Shown here: in pieces, positions 24,081 through 30,831 of the stretch
Layout of the letters: every line of letters begins with the position of its first letter
How positions within the stretch are numbered: the first letter of the stretch is position 1
Source: Clostridiales bacterium
GTDB lineage: Bacteria; Bacillota; Clostridia; Oscillospirales; Oscillospiraceae
Direction of reading: 5' to 3'
Length of the DNA stretch: 43,573 nucleotides
Assembly (NCBI GenBank): GCA_019423635.1
Contig: JAHZBA010000025.1
Span: 1-43,573, forward strand
Made by a program: the position numbers and the translations under genes
Notes under the pieces: generated by a model
Database searches by the model: none
The model's input: the letters and a program-made list of their open reading frames with translations, nothing else
What the model was told of the DNA's origin: nothing

Positions 24081-24096
24081 GGTCCAATCTCCTTTA

Positions 24097-24966
24097 TCAG
24101 AATAGCTGCAGCTGTTCCCCGGCCCGGGGGTCCTCAAACTCCATGAGCCAGGCCATGGTCTCCTCCGCCTCCCAGAGCACGCCCCTGGCCCGGCACTCCT
24201 CCCGGAGAATCTGTTCCAGCCGGGGCGCGTTGGGGCTGGGGCACTGGTAGCGGTCTCCGAAGGCGCGGATGTAGCGCTCCTTCATGCCGGGGAAATGGCG
24301 GTCCAGCTGGGTGTAGAAGTACTGCCGGTTCCCGTCCCGCAGGGTAACGCCCATGCCGAAGTTGACGATGACCTCCACCCCCGCCTCGAAGCAGTACCCC
24401 AGCAGGCCCCGCAGGTTCTCCTCGGAGTCGTTGAGAAAGGGCAGGAGGGGGCACAGCCACACGCCGGTACGGATGCCGGCCTCATGGCAGGTCCGCAGCA
24501 TCTCAAAGCGGCGCCTTGTGGTGCAGACGTTCGGCTCCAGAATCCGGCACAGGTCCTCGTCAAAGGTGGTAAGGGTGGTGCAGACCACCGCCTTGCCCTG
24601 GGCGTTGATGTGTCTCAGCAGATCCAGGTCCCGCAGCACCAGGTCGGACTTGGTGAGGATAGACACGCCGAAGCCATAGCGGTCGATGACCTCCAGGCAC
24701 CGCCGGGTCAGGCGGGTCTCCCGCTCCAGGGGCAGGTAGGGGTCGCACATGGCGCCGGTGCCGATCATGCAGCGGCGGCGCCTGCGGCGCAGGGCCTCCT
24801 CCAGCAGCTCCGGGGCGTTGCCCTTCACCGCCACGTCCTCAAAGGCGTGGTCCATCCGGTAGCAGGTGCTGCGGGAGTCGCAGTAGATGCACCCGTGGGT
24901 GCAGCCCCGGTAGACATTTATGCCGTTTTTGGGAGAGAGGATGGATTTGGCGCGGATCTCGTGCAT
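24097..24966 (-). CDS. Radical SAM protein, SPL/Rv2578c-like
   Basis: 289 residues. The [4Fe-4S] cysteines are Cys22, Cys26 and Cys29 in YRGCTHGCIYCDSR. NVYRGCTHGC resembles spore photoproduct lyase-related radical SAM proteins; MIGTGAMCDPYLPLE and the TKSDLVLRDLDLL segment also fit. It generates a 5'-deoxyadenosyl radical; the substrate is unknown. GGAGAGGAGG precedes the ATG. It heads a three-gene operon with the ArsC-like and dus genes. Confidence 0.88.
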   Translation of the reverse strand: MHEIRAKSILSPKNGINVYRGCTHGCIYCDSRSTCYRMDHAFEDVAVKGNAPELLEEALRRRRRRCMIGTGAMCDPYLPLERETRLTRRCLEVIDRYGFGVSILTKSDLVLRDLDLLRHINAQGKAVVCTTLTTFDEDLCRILEPNVCTTRRRFEMLRTCHEAGIRTGVWLCPLLPFLNDSEENLRGLLGYCFEAGVEVIVNFGMGVTLRDGNRQYFYTQLDRHFPGMKERYIRAFGDRYQCPSPNAPRLEQILREECRARGVLWEAEETMAWLMEFEDPRAGEQLQLF

Positions 24967-25014
24967 GGGGCGGCCTCCTCTCCGGCGGAAACGCGCTGGT
25001 TTCTTCGGATCAAA

Positions 25015-25043
25015 ACCGTATCACAAACGGGAGAAAAATGCAA
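25015..25043 (-). promoter_or_regulatory. Putative promoter of the radical SAM operon
   Basis: TTGCAT at 25038-25043, 17-base spacer, TACGGT at 25015-25020. The -10 is weak. Confidence 0.45.
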
Positions 25044-25142
25044 CCGCCTCTCCCTCCCGTCCGCCGGGCGATGTGCCCGCTTCCCGGCGGAAGACGTGCC
25101 GCAGGTCCTGTGAGCCGTACCGTTTTCGCGGAATTCCGGCCG

Positions 25143-26084
25143 TCAGTAGGACTTGGGAAAGAAGTCCTTTCCCAACTGCCAGAGGTACTGATCCACTTCC
25201 TTCAAGCTGAACTGATCCAGTCCGTAACAGGACCGGAACGCAGTGAGAATCTCTTTGAATCGCCTGTAGTCCTTCAAATCCCTGTTGGCAAAGCGGGCAA
25301 AACGGCCCTCCGTCCGGAAATAGCGCAGGACCTCATCCACATAGCTGTCGTAAATGGGATAATCCCGTTCATTGTGGTGGCTGCAATACTTGCTGGCAAA
25401 GGAGTAGAGCTGGCGCGTCTTCCCGCCGAGGACCACCGTCCGGAGGTCCTCCACCAGCGTCAGATCCCCTTCCCGCAGCCTTGCGTCGATGTCGAGGTTC
25501 AGGATATGTTTGGCAACAGGGAAGATGGAAAAGATGTTGGTGGAATAAAACTCATTCAGCGCGGCCGCTTTCAGCAGAATGTCCTCCATCGTTTGATTCT
25601 CCGGGCAGAGCCGGTGAAACAGCTTGTCCAGGGCGAGCTCCTGCGAACGGTAGTTCTCCAGCTCATTCCAGCGGCGCAGATAATACAGGACCTGCTCCGG
25701 GGACGGCTTTGGCACGTCCGCGGCGCCGGGGCTGCGGGGTCCTCCCGCCCCCTGGCCGGACACCGCAGGAGTCCCTTCCGGACTCCGGCCGAGAAAGCGC
25801 CGGAATCTCCGCAGGTGGTTCAGATACCCGCCAATCAGAGACTCCGCATCTCCCCTGGAGTGGGACCGAAGCGCATCCAGCAGGGCCGCCCTGGCGTCGC
25901 ATTCAAAATTGTTGGACTCCAGCACGCTCCAGAAGGTCTCCCGACCGGTTTTTCTCCAGAGATAGAACGTGTCCGTGTATGCGGTGGAAATGGTATTGGC
26001 CGACAACCCCTGCGTCATCAGGTAGGCCTTATACTGCGCCCGCACCTGGTCAAACCCCATTGCCCGATAGTCCATCACACCCAC
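25143..26084 (-). CDS. Unknown protein with integrase SAM-like N-terminus
   Basis: 313 residues, not assigned to a family with confidence. Residues 10-45 (YLMTQGLSANTISTAYTDTFYLWRK, split) look like the helical core-binding domain of tyrosine recombinases, but no catalytic recombinase domain follows. A Gly/Pro/Ser-rich linker (about 103-130) leads to a helical C-terminal domain with GKTRQLYSFASKYCSHHN and YPIYDSYVDEVLRYF (about 225-270), a pattern I associate with uncharacterised proteins in variable genome regions. GTG at 26084 is chosen because AAAGGAGGG lies about 9 bases upstream; an ATG three codons in is the alternative. It is transcribed alone from its own promoter. Confidence 0.6.
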   Translation of the reverse strand: MGVMDYRAMGFDQVRAQYKAYLMTQGLSANTISTAYTDTFYLWRKTGRETFWSVLESNNFECDARAALLDALRSHSRGDAESLIGGYLNHLRRFRRFLGRSPEGTPAVSGQGAGGPRSPGAADVPKPSPEQVLYYLRRWNELENYRSQELALDKLFHRLCPENQTMEDILLKAAALNEFYSTNIFSIFPVAKHILNLDIDARLREGDLTLVEDLRTVVLGGKTRQLYSFASKYCSHHNERDYPIYDSYVDEVLRYFRTEGRFARFANRDLKDYRRFKEILTAFRSCYGLDQFSLKEVDQYLWQLGKDFFPKSY

Positions 26085-26137
26085 GGCAGGTTTCCCTCCT
26101 TTGCGTCCCGATGGTCCAGCGGTTCCTGTTCCCCTCC

Positions 26138-26166
26138 AATATAGCAGAAAAAGCCGCGGTGCACAA
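26138..26166 (-). promoter_or_regulatory. Promoter of the unknown 313-residue protein
   Basis: TTGTGC at 26161-26166, 17-base spacer, TATATT at 26138-26143 with extended TGC. Confidence 0.65.
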
Positions 26167-26210
26167 GATTTTGCGGCCGCTGCTCCTGCTTTTCAGTGCT
26201 TTTTCCTCCG

Positions 26211-26256
26211 AACAAACACAGCCAGATGTTCCAGGAGCTGAAACATCTGGCTGTGT
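26211..26256 (-). terminator. Terminator of the QueD-like gene
   Basis: On the minus strand ACACAGCCAGATGTT pairs with AACATCTGGCTGTGT, 15 perfect pairs, followed by TTGTT. It begins about 15 bases after the stop. Confidence 0.85.
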
Positions 26257-26270
26257 ATCCGGAAGGATTT

Positions 26271-26834
26271 TTACTTTTTATATCCGCACTTGGGGCAGAC
26301 GCTGTTTTCGTTCAGCGCAATGCCGCACAGGGGGCAGCGGTCGATGGTGTTTTTGGGTGTGTACTCCTGGCTGGCGGCGTTCACGCCGCTGGTGAAGGTC
26401 AGCTTGGCGATGTTGAGCTTGTCTTTCAGCAGCTCATAGACGATTTTAATCATGCCCTCCACCGTCATGGTCTCCTTGGTCACCACAAGGCGGCAGTCGG
26501 GATAGGCCGTGGCCAGCTCCGTCTGGAAGGCGGCGCCCTTCATCTTGTTCTGGGGCGCGCCGTCCTTGATGCCCTGCTCCTCATAGACCTTGAGGATGGC
26601 AGGCAGCAGGGGGTCGTCCTGGCGCAGGATCAGGGCGTGGTCAAAGTTTTTCAGGACATCCCAGGCGGTCTTCTGAATCTCGTTGCAGGGGAACACCATG
26701 TTCACTCCGGGTTCCACGGAGTCCTCCACCTCGATGGTCAGGACGCCGGTGTGGCCGTGCAGATACTGGGCCTCCCCCTTGAAGCCGTAAAAGCGGTGGG
26801 CATACTGCAAATCCAAAGTCGTGATGCTTCTCAT
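26271..26834 (-). CDS. QueD-like 6-pyruvoyltetrahydropterin synthase family protein with zinc ribbon
   Basis: 187 residues. Zinc ligands of the PTPS/QueD fold are His13 (QYAHRFYGF) and His26, His28 (YLHGHTG); FDHALIL and the late TSGVNAAS segment are also typical. The catalytic cysteine of QueD normally lies four residues before the first His of HGH; here that position is Ala22. After the fold comes a C-terminal zinc ribbon, CPLCG and CPKCG, not present in E. coli QueD. It may therefore act on a different pterin or substrate than 7-carboxy-7-deazaguanine precursors. No other queuosine genes are nearby. AAGGAG lies 8 bases before ATG at 26834. Confidence 0.8.
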   Translation of the reverse strand: MRSITTLDLQYAHRFYGFKGEAQYLHGHTGVLTIEVEDSVEPGVNMVFPCNEIQKTAWDVLKNFDHALILRQDDPLLPAILKVYEEQGIKDGAPQNKMKGAAFQTELATAYPDCRLVVTKETMTVEGMIKIVYELLKDKLNIAKLTFTSGVNAASQEYTPKNTIDRCPLCGIALNENSVCPKCGYKK

Positions 26835-26851
26835 AACACAGTCTCCTTTTT

Positions 26852-27042
26852 GATTTTATAGTCACCGCAGTTGAAAAGAAGTATCTACTTCTTTTCAACC
26901 CTGGGGCGCGTACGCGCCCCAGGAGCCGTGAAACGGCCTGACGGTGGACTTCATAGTCAAAACACGGCACATTTTATGTGCCGGCGGGCAATGCCCGCCT
27001 TGAAAATCGGAATACCGATTTTCAAGTGTTTTGACTATAATC
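26852..27042. repeat. Intergenic cloverleaf element of abutting palindromes
   Basis: The ends are related inverted repeats: GATTTTATAGTCA at 26855 and TGACTATAATC at 27033. The right half folds as a fully paired four-way junction: outer arms 26953-26965 and 27026-27038 (13 perfect pairs) enclose three hairpins at 26966-26982, 26983-26999 and 27000-27025 with no unpaired base between them. The left half has hairpins at 26870-26899, 26900-26923 (24-base perfect palindrome) and 26925-26937. No gene is present. It separates rubrerythrin from the QueD-like gene. Confidence 0.85.
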
Positions 27043-27043
27043 T

Positions 27044-27580
27044 TTAATAATTCTCCGCGTGAACCTCGAAATACGCCTGAGGATGGGCACAGACGGGGCA
27101 GAGCTCCGGGGCCTTCGTCCCTACGACGATATGGCCGCAGTTGCGGCACTCCCACACCTTGACCTCGCTCTTGGCAAAGACCTCCGCCGTCTCCACGTTT
27201 TTCAGCAGCGCCCGGTAGCGCTCCTCGTGCTGCTTTTCAATGGCGGCTACCATGCGGAACTTGGCCGCCAGCTCCGGGAAGCCCTCCTCCTCGGCGGTTT
27301 TGGCAAAGCCGTCGTACATATCCGTCCACTCGTAGTTCTCGCCGTCGGCGGCGGCCCCCAGGTTCTCGGCGGTGGAGCCGATGCCCTCCAGCTCCTTGAA
27401 CCACAGCTTGGCGTGCTCCTTCTCGTTGTCCGCAGTCTTGAGGAACAGGGCCGCGATCTGCTCAAAACCCTCCTTCTTGGCCTTGGAAGCGAAATACGTA
27501 TACTTGTTCCGCGCCTGGGACTCTCCGGCAAAAGCGGCCTCCAGATTCTTTTCCGTCTTCGTACCCGTGTACTTTCCCAT
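27044..27580 (-). CDS. rbr: Rubrerythrin
   Basis: 178 residues. N-terminal ferritin-like four-helix domain with diiron ligands (NLEAAFAGESQARNKY, DNEKEHAKLWF, AAIEKQHEERY) and a C-terminal rubredoxin-like domain with CRNC and CPVC. It reduces hydrogen peroxide to water in the cytoplasm of anaerobes using NADH or ferredoxin electrons through rubredoxin. AGGAGG precedes ATG at 27580. A TATAAT box at 27600-27605 may be its own promoter. The PerR gene lies 181 bases upstream on the same strand, the usual pairing of a peroxide sensor with a peroxide reductase. Confidence 0.96.
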   Translation of the reverse strand: MGKYTGTKTEKNLEAAFAGESQARNKYTYFASKAKKEGFEQIAALFLKTADNEKEHAKLWFKELEGIGSTAENLGAAADGENYEWTDMYDGFAKTAEEEGFPELAAKFRMVAAIEKQHEERYRALLKNVETAEVFAKSEVKVWECRNCGHIVVGTKAPELCPVCAHPQAYFEVHAENY

Positions 27581-27761
27581 GATGATTTCCTCCTGTTTTA
27601 TTATAAAATTTGATGAAATTGGTAACGACTTTTTGATGTACGGTGTCTGCTTGGAAGATGATTTTTTTCAAAGCCGGAGGCGGGGTGCCTGCCATACGGG
27701 CCGGTCAGCTCTGCCGGAAGCGTTCTTCCCCCGCCTGCCTGTTCACCCTATTGGGGAAAGC

Positions 27762-28142
27762 TTAGCCTTGCGTTTGGGTTTTCTCCGCTTCCCGGCAGTC
27801 CGGGCACAGGTAAAAAACTTTCAGATCGTACGAGAGAAAGTCCTCTCCCAGCTGACTGCGCAAGGAGGCGGTCAAATCATCAAATGAGATGTCTGCCAAT
27901 TTGCCGCATCTCCGGCAGACCAGGTGATCGTGCTTAATGACGCGGTCATATCTGTCCGGCATGTTTTCAACCGTCACTCTGTGGATCAGCCCGGCTTTCC
28001 ACAGCTTGTTCACATTGTTGTATACCGTCGCCAGAACGATTTTGGGATATTTTTTTTTCATTTCCGTATAGATTTGTTCTGCTGTCAGATGTTTCACGGA
28101 GTCGGTAATGATATGATATATCTCGCGCTCATACGTCGTCAT
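27762..28142 (-). CDS. perR: Fur-family regulator, PerR type
   Basis: 126 residues. Winged-helix N-terminus (HLTAEQIYTEMKKKYPKIVLATVYNNVNKLWKAGLI), then a metal domain with RYDRVIKHDHLVCRRCG and the second structural zinc pair CPDC at the C-terminus. The aspartate in RYD corresponds to the position that separates PerR (Asp) from Fur-type sensors (Glu), supporting peroxide sensing by iron-catalysed histidine oxidation. A 21-base perfect palindrome lies just upstream, so it likely represses itself. GGGGGTG precedes the ATG. The neighbouring rubrerythrin gene is a typical target. Confidence 0.88.
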   Translation of the reverse strand: MTTYEREIYHIITDSVKHLTAEQIYTEMKKKYPKIVLATVYNNVNKLWKAGLIHRVTVENMPDRYDRVIKHDHLVCRRCGKLADISFDDLTASLRSQLGEDFLSYDLKVFYLCPDCREAEKTQTQG

Positions 28143-28166
28143 AGCGGCGACACCCCCAGCAGAAAT

Positions 28167-28229
28167 TTAGAATTAAAATAATTCTAATTACTTTTTAGTA
28201 ATTCTATCCGATATTTCCTGGTTTGTCAA
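28167..28229 (-). promoter_or_regulatory. perR promoter and PerR-box operator
   Basis: TTGACA at 28224-28229, 17-base spacer, TAGAAT at 28201-28206. The start region is covered by TTAGAATTA-AAA-TAATTCTAA (28167-28187), a perfect PerR-box-like palindrome, and a second overlapping dyad AATTACT-TTTT-AGTAATT (28186-28203) reaching the -10. Confidence 0.85.
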
Positions 28230-28260
28230 GAGCTGTTTTCAAAAAATGTGGAGAGAAGGA

Positions 28261-28312
28261 TGATCGCCCGTTATGATGCGGCTGGTTGCCGCCGCATCAT
28301 AACGGGCGATCA
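28261..28312. other. Perfect 22-bp inverted repeat
   Basis: A 22-base arm (starting TGATCGCCCGTTATGATGC) at 28261-28282 is exactly inverted at 28291-28312 around an 8-base loop. No T-run follows on either strand, and the mnmA relic begins 8 bases later. Confidence 0.9.
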
Positions 28313-28319
28313 AGTTACG

Positions 28320-28850
28320 AAAAACAATCAAAGTTATGTGCTGTATATGCTGATGCAGGAGCAGCTGGCCCATATCCGTTTTTCGCTGGAGAGTTGAGCA
28401 AATCAGAAGTTCGGAGCATTGCGGAAGCGCAAGGATTCTGCAATTCCGAAAAACCAGACAACCAGGACATTTTCTTTATTTCAGGCGGAGATGATGCCAG
28501 CTTTCTGAGGCGGCGCGTGGGTAGACCGTATCCGACCGACGATATTCCTGACCTGTCAGGCCAGGGAATCGAGAGGTATCCGGGTGCCATTCGGTATACA
28601 ATCGGGCAGGAAAAGGGGCAGGGCCTCGCCTTGAATAAGCCGGTCTATGCCTGCGGCAGGGATATGGAAGAGAACTACCATAACGCCTGGCCAGGACAGT
28701 CACTGTACAGTTGGGAATGATGGGCAGATGATATGAACTGGATTGCAATCAACCATCTGTCTGCGCCAGTGCAGGTCCATACAAAAATTCGGTATCGGCA
28801 AACCGCGCCGCCGGCCGCATTGGTCGGGGGGAAGCCCAGTGCCCCCTGTC
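28320..28850 (+). pseudogene. mnmA: Relic of tRNA-specific 2-thiouridylase
   Basis: Translated remnants match the middle and C-terminal parts of MnmA. One frame gives NNQSYVLYMLMQEQLAH, then a frameshift near 28376; the next frame gives FFAGELSKSEVRSIAEAQGF, NQDIFFISGGD, YPGAIRYTIGQEKGQGLALN and KPVYACGRDMEENY. An in-frame TGA at 28718 is followed in the same frame by DDMNWIAINHLSAPVQVHTKIRYRQ, the C-terminal beta-domain start. The N-terminal PP-loop domain is missing. So it is a decayed fragment with one frameshift, one stop and a 5' deletion. It is AT-richer than its neighbours. A working mnmA probably lies elsewhere. Nothing recognisable follows up to 29097. Confidence 0.85.
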
Positions 28851-29097
28851 CCTGAAAGGGAGAAGGAAAGGGAGCACAGCGGAAAGCGGCGGGGACACCG
28901 ATGCCGGATCACCTGCGTTTCGGGCAGGGAGCTGCTGTGCGCGATTTCGCGAGAGGGCGGTACCTCGGCTGATCTCGACTGCTGAGGAATACGGTTTTGC
29001 GATGTACGCGTTCCAAAGGTCCCGGCGGCATCACTCGCCGCAGGTGTTGGATGCGGTAGAGGACCTCGCTGATTCATGGCGGCCCTTGCCGCGTATG

Positions 29098-30573
29098 TCA
29101 AATGGAAAAGGAACCTTCCCCATGGGATGGGGAACCCTGTTTTCCCCGGACTTCTCGTTTCCGCTCCGTCAGCTTTCGCTCAAACCGGTCCTTTCGCAGA
29201 TCGGAGGGAACTGGAGTGGGGTAACGTCCGGTAAAACAGGCATCGCAGCAGAATGGACTTCCCGTCAGCTGTCTCAAAGCCGAGACGGGCAGGTATCCCA
29301 GCGTATCGACGCCAATCACTCTGGCGATTTCCTCGGTGCTGTGGCAGCAGGCAATCAGATTCTCCTGGGAGTCAATATCGGTTCCATAGTAGCAGGGATT
29401 CAGAAACGGCGGAGCGGAGACGCGCAGATGGATCTCTCTGGCACCGGCCTCTCGGAGAAGGGCGGTGATTCGCCCGCTGGTGGTTCCCCGGACGATGGAG
29501 TCGTCCACCAGCACGACCCGCTTGCCTGCCACGGTCTCCTCCACGGCGCTGAGCTTCAGCCGCACCTGATCCAGCCGGTGCTCCTGTCCGGGGGCAATGA
29601 AGGTCCGGCCGATATACTTGTTCTTCATCAATCCAATGCCATAGGGGATGCCGGAGGCCCGGCTGTATCCCAATGCGGCGTCCAGGCCGGAGTCCGGAAC
29701 GCCCACCACCACATCCGCCTCCACAGGGTGCTCCCGGGCCAGAAGCGCGCCTGCCCGCAGCCGGGCGGCATGGACGGATACGCCGTCGATGACGGAATCC
29801 GGGCGGGAGAAATAGATGTACTCAAAGATACAGGGCGCGGGCGGGCATTGACCGCAGTGTTCCCGGCGGGAGGTGACCTCCCCATTTTGAAACACCAGAA
29901 TTTCTCCCGGCTCCAGGTCCCGGATGAACTCCGCTCCCACAGCGCGCAGGGCGCAGCTCTCTGACGCGGCCGCATAGCCGCCGCCTGGCAGCCGTCCGTA
30001 GCACAGGGGCCGGAAGCCGTGGGGGTCCCGGGCGCAGATCAGCTTCTGGGGGGACATGAGCACCAGGGAGTAGGCCCCCTCCAGGCGCTTCATAGCACGG
30101 CTGAGGGCCTCTTCGATGGAGGGGGCAGTCAGCCGCTCCCTGGTGACAAGATAGGCAATGGTCTCCGTATCACTGGTGGTGTGGAAGATTGCTCCGGACA
30201 TCTCCAGCTTGTCCCGGAGCCCGGCGGCGTTGCTGAGGTTTCCGTTGTGAGCCAGGGCCATGTGCCCCTTTTGGTGATTGACCTCGATGGGCTGGCAGTT
30301 CCGCCGGCTGGCGGCCCCGGTGGTGCCGTAGCGGGTGTGGCCCACCGCCATCGTTCCCCGGGGCAGCCGGTCCAGAATGTCACGGCTGAACACCTCGCCC
30401 ACCAGCCCCAGGTCCTTATGGGAGGCAAACACGCCGTCGTCATTGACCACGATGCCGCAGCTCTCCTGCCCCCGGTGCTGGAGGGCATAGAGCCCATAGT
30501 AGACGATCCGCCCCACATCGGCGGGTTCCGGACAGACGACGCCGAACACGCCGCACGCTTCATGAATTGCCAT
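29098..30573 (-). CDS. purF: Amidophosphoribosyltransferase
   Basis: 491 residues. First step of purine synthesis: PRPP plus glutamine gives phosphoribosylamine. The glutaminase nucleophile is Cys7 in MAIHEACGVFG, so a short six-residue propeptide precedes it. HTRYGTTG and ALAHNGNLSN follow in the class II glutaminase domain; the PRPP loop is VVLVDDSIVRGTTS in the C-terminal domain. Cysteines in CGQC..PC, NPCYYG and FCCDACFTGRYPT fit the [4Fe-4S] type seen in Bacillus. The C-terminal 30 residues are an extra basic tail. It is divergent from glnA and carries a promoter-proximal terminator like the other glutamine genes. Confidence 0.97.
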   Translation of the reverse strand: MAIHEACGVFGVVCPEPADVGRIVYYGLYALQHRGQESCGIVVNDDGVFASHKDLGLVGEVFSRDILDRLPRGTMAVGHTRYGTTGAASRRNCQPIEVNHQKGHMALAHNGNLSNAAGLRDKLEMSGAIFHTTSDTETIAYLVTRERLTAPSIEEALSRAMKRLEGAYSLVLMSPQKLICARDPHGFRPLCYGRLPGGGYAAASESCALRAVGAEFIRDLEPGEILVFQNGEVTSRREHCGQCPPAPCIFEYIYFSRPDSVIDGVSVHAARLRAGALLAREHPVEADVVVGVPDSGLDAALGYSRASGIPYGIGLMKNKYIGRTFIAPGQEHRLDQVRLKLSAVEETVAGKRVVLVDDSIVRGTTSGRITALLREAGAREIHLRVSAPPFLNPCYYGTDIDSQENLIACCHSTEEIARVIGVDTLGYLPVSALRQLTGSPFCCDACFTGRYPTPVPSDLRKDRFERKLTERKREVRGKQGSPSHGEGSFSI

Positions 30574-30591
30574 AGCGATTCCCTCACAATC

Positions 30592-30671
30592 AAAAAAAGG
30601 GCAAAGAGGTCCCTCGGAAGAGACCTCTTTGTCTTTGCCCGTATTTTATAGCGTTTTGCGCCGTCTGTCAA
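30592..30671 (-). promoter_or_regulatory. purF promoter with immediate terminator hairpin
   Basis: TTGACA at 30666-30671, 17-base spacer, TAAAAT at 30643-30648. Transcription would begin about 30636-30640. The hairpin runs 30599-30640 (CAAAGAGGTC pairs with GACCTCTTTG, GGG with CCC) and ends in TTTTTTT at 30592-30598. The 5' arm has CAAAGA twice, so it can pair in two registers. Confidence 0.85.
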
Positions 30672-30704
30672 CTTTGGCTTTTCACAAAAATCCGCCGCCG
30701 CGCA

Positions 30705-30787
30705 TTGACACGGCGGCGGACGGTACGGTATAATCCTTCCAGAGTGAGCAAGGGCGCCCTCCTCCAGGGGTGTTTCTGCTCTTTTTT
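30705..30787 (+). promoter_or_regulatory. glnA promoter with immediate terminator hairpin
   Basis: TTGACA at 30705-30710, 18-base spacer, TATAAT at 30729-30734. Start expected near 30741. The hairpin at 30741-30782 (AGAG/CTCT, GAGCA/TGCTC, and GCGCCC with GGGTGT including G-U pairs) is followed by TTTTTT. Confidence 0.82.
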
Positions 30788-30831
30788 GATCTTGTCTCAA
30801 TGGGCGGGCCTTGAGCCGAAAGGAGCGCAGT

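Noticed and set aside
28850..28985. Further MnmA C-terminal sequence after 28850
   Set aside because: Possible faint resemblance to the final beta domain (VSGREL then REGGTS) but too weak to include.
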